Source: Bacillota bacterium (GTDB lineage: Bacteria > Bacillota > Desulfotomaculia > Desulfotomaculales > Desulfallaceae). Taken from it: a DNA stretch of 5,408 nt. Positions 4,350-5,408 of the stretch are shown in pieces. Each line of letters starts with the position of its first letter. Within the stretch, counting starts at the first letter, position 1. Where the stretch lies: contig WQUS01000149.1 of assembly GCA_009781965.1 (NCBI GenBank), positions 1 to 5,408 of the forward strand, read 5' to 3'. The notes under the pieces were generated by a model that had not been told where the DNA came from, did not search any database, and was given only the letters and a program-made list of their open reading frames with translations. The translations under genes and the position numbers were made by a program.

Positions 4350-5408
4350 GTGAACTGCAGCCAAGTAAAACAAAATATACCGCCATGGCTGGACGGGGAA
4401 TTGGCAGCCGGCGAGGCGGCAGTGATTGCCTCCCACATTGCGGATTGCCCGGACTGCGGTCATGAAGCAGCCTTCTGGCAAGAAGTAAACGCTGCGTTAA
4501 AAGCAGACTTCTGTGCTGTCACAGCGCCGCCCGAACTGGCCGGTAAAGTTATGGCCCAATTAAACGGCCGGCAGAGAAATGTCTTAAGCAGTGTGCTGTC
4601 CGGATGGAAACGCAATCTGGCGGTAGCGGCGGCTTTCCTGCTCATAGCAGTTGGTTCGGTAAGCGCCTATCTGTATAGCGGCGGCGGTGATCACGTAGCC
4701 ATAGATCCAAATGTTAAACCGAACGTGCATGTGGTGACGCCAAATGTAGGTCCTGATGTAGATCCTAATGTAGGGCCAAACGCAGATTCTCAACATGACC
4801 CCGCCAATAACGCTGCTCAAAAAGATAATGAGCCAGGTGTAACACCGGCGCAGCCCGGACCGGAAAATAAGCCGGACAATAAACCGGATGGCGTAACGAA
4901 CAATAACGATAACGGGCCTAAGGTGAACGTCAATACCAATCAGCCGGATCAGCAGGCCCCGGTGCAGCCTAACCAAGGGCCACAGCCGGATCAAGGCGTT
5001 AACAGCCAGCCAATCGAGCCTGCCCAGCCCAACGCGGCAAGCGCTTTGGCCCTGGGAGCAGAAACAGGCGATGAATATGCGTTTTTAAGCGTCAGGCAGG
5101 ATCGTTTTGCCGAAAATACTCTCATCCGGGTTAAAGTGGCCAACATGGATACGGCCTACAAACAGGCGATGGTTTTCATTAACAGCTGCGGCGCCCAGTC
5201 CGAAGTGCTGGACAGCGAAATCATTCCGAGCAGCAGCCAGGAAACCTTAAAAATAACGGTTGACAGCAGCCGGTCGGAAAACCTGAAAAAAGCTTTCATT
5301 AATAATCTGGGCACGGTAATCACTACAAGCACCCAGAAAGATGATTTGAACAGCAGATATAATGAAAAGGTGGAGCGGTACCGCTCGCTGCAAGAGAAGC
5401 TGCAAACG
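4350..5408 (+). CDS. zinc-finger transmembrane anti-sigma factor with repeat linker, 3' end cut by window
   Basis: This is the probable membrane inhibitor of the upstream ECF sigma factor. 353 codons are visible and no stop is reached. GTG 4350 has a strong ribosome binding site. The N-terminal anti-sigma zinc finger (zf-HC2/ZAS) shows Cys3 and the H29-x3-C33-x2-C36 motif, which bind zinc and the sigma factor in the cytoplasm. A single membrane segment lies at about 90-109 after a basic WKR. Outside follow six P-N/D-V-like units (119-146), then a Pro/Asn/Gln/Asp-rich linker to about 230. The outer domain (about 238-353) has two half-repeats and ends in a predicted coiled coil (NSRYNEKVERYRSLQEKLQ). 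The pattern resembles DUF4349, which occurs in other anti-sigma proteins; this match is from memory and is not certain. The long linker would let the sensor domain reach across the wall. The sigma/anti-sigma pairing is secure; the signal is unknown. Confidence 0.88.
   Translation, partial: MNCSQVKQNIPPWLDGELAAGEAAVIASHIADCPDCGHEAAFWQEVNAALKADFCAVTAPPELAGKVMAQLNGRQRNVLSSVLSGWKRNLAVAAAFLLIAVGSVSAYLYSGGGDHVAIDPNVKPNVHVVTPNVGPDVDPNVGPNADSQHDPANNAAQKDNEPGVTPAQPGPENKPDNKPDGVTNNNDNGPKVNVNTNQPDQQAPVQPNQGPQPDQGVNSQPIEPAQPNAASALALGAETGDEYAFLSVRQDRFAENTLIRVKVANMDTAYKQAMVFINSCGAQSEVLDSEIIPSSSQETLKITVDSSRSENLKKAFINNLGTVITTSTQKDDLNSRYNEKVERYRSLQEKLQT
4704..4787 (+). repeat. in-frame short repeats encoding P-N/D-V units
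   Basis: Within the anti-sigma gene, degenerate repeats around CCnAATGTAG encode successive Pro-Asn-Val, Pro-Asp-Val and Pro-Asn-Ala units, mostly in four-residue steps (PNVG, PDVD, PNVG, PNAD). The first units are spaced less regularly. This looks like expansion by slippage or unequal exchange of an extracytoplasmic spacer, and its length may vary between strains. Confidence 0.7.

Noticed and set aside
4584..4994. 136-codon minus-strand frame rich in Ile and Arg
   Set aside because: It is the antisense shadow of the repeat-rich linker of the anti-sigma gene. Its periodic Tyr/Ile pattern simply mirrors the P-N-V codon repeats.

Overview
The window looks like chromosomal DNA from an endospore-forming member of the Firmicutes. 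A Clostridia/Peptococcaceae-like lineage is my best guess. The reasons are the sporulation genes spoIID and spoIIID, an mbl-type mreB homologue directly after spoIIID, strong Gram-positive Shine-Dalgarno sites (GGAGG, AAGGGG), use of GTG and TTG starts, and roughly balanced base composition. No genus can be fixed from this sequence alone.

Layout, all genes on the + strand unless stated. (1) 3-365: the 3' part of atpC, the end of an F1Fo ATP synthase operon. It is followed by an array of diverged 7-bp repeats and a very strong hairpin terminator. (2) 595-1596: spoIID, then a previously unmarked 51-codon reading frame (1690-1845) with its own ribosome binding site, then spoIIID (1920-2168) and mbl (2265-3320). 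The atpC, spoIID, spoIIID, mbl order is the familiar Firmicutes neighbourhood, but murA (usually before spoIID) and the spoIIQ/M23 peptidase gene (often between spoIID and spoIIID) are not here. (3) 3321-3729: a gene-poor stretch. It holds a short hairpin terminator with T-runs on both strands, the decayed C-terminal part of a small minus-strand gene that may be an antitoxin, and a well-formed ECF-type promoter. (4) 3730-4293: an ECF sigma factor starting at TTG, followed by its probable membrane anti-sigma factor (4350 to beyond the window end). The anti-sigma factor has a zinc-finger anti-sigma head, one membrane segment, a proline/asparagine repeat linker and a DUF4349-like outer domain.

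How the genes fit together: SpoIID is a cell-wall glycan hydrolase needed for engulfment, SpoIIID is the mother-cell transcription factor that acts after sigma-E, and Mbl organises side-wall synthesis. The sigma/anti-sigma pair probably senses an envelope signal and controls its own promoter, which carries the GGAACTT and TCTAA elements classical for ECF sigma factors.

The less ordinary items are the 51-residue Trp/Arg-rich small protein between spoIID and spoIIID, the inverted and direct repeats around the ECF promoter, the repeat-linker anti-sigma protein, and the antitoxin-like relic. I saw no CRISPR array, tRNA, rRNA or intact insertion sequence.
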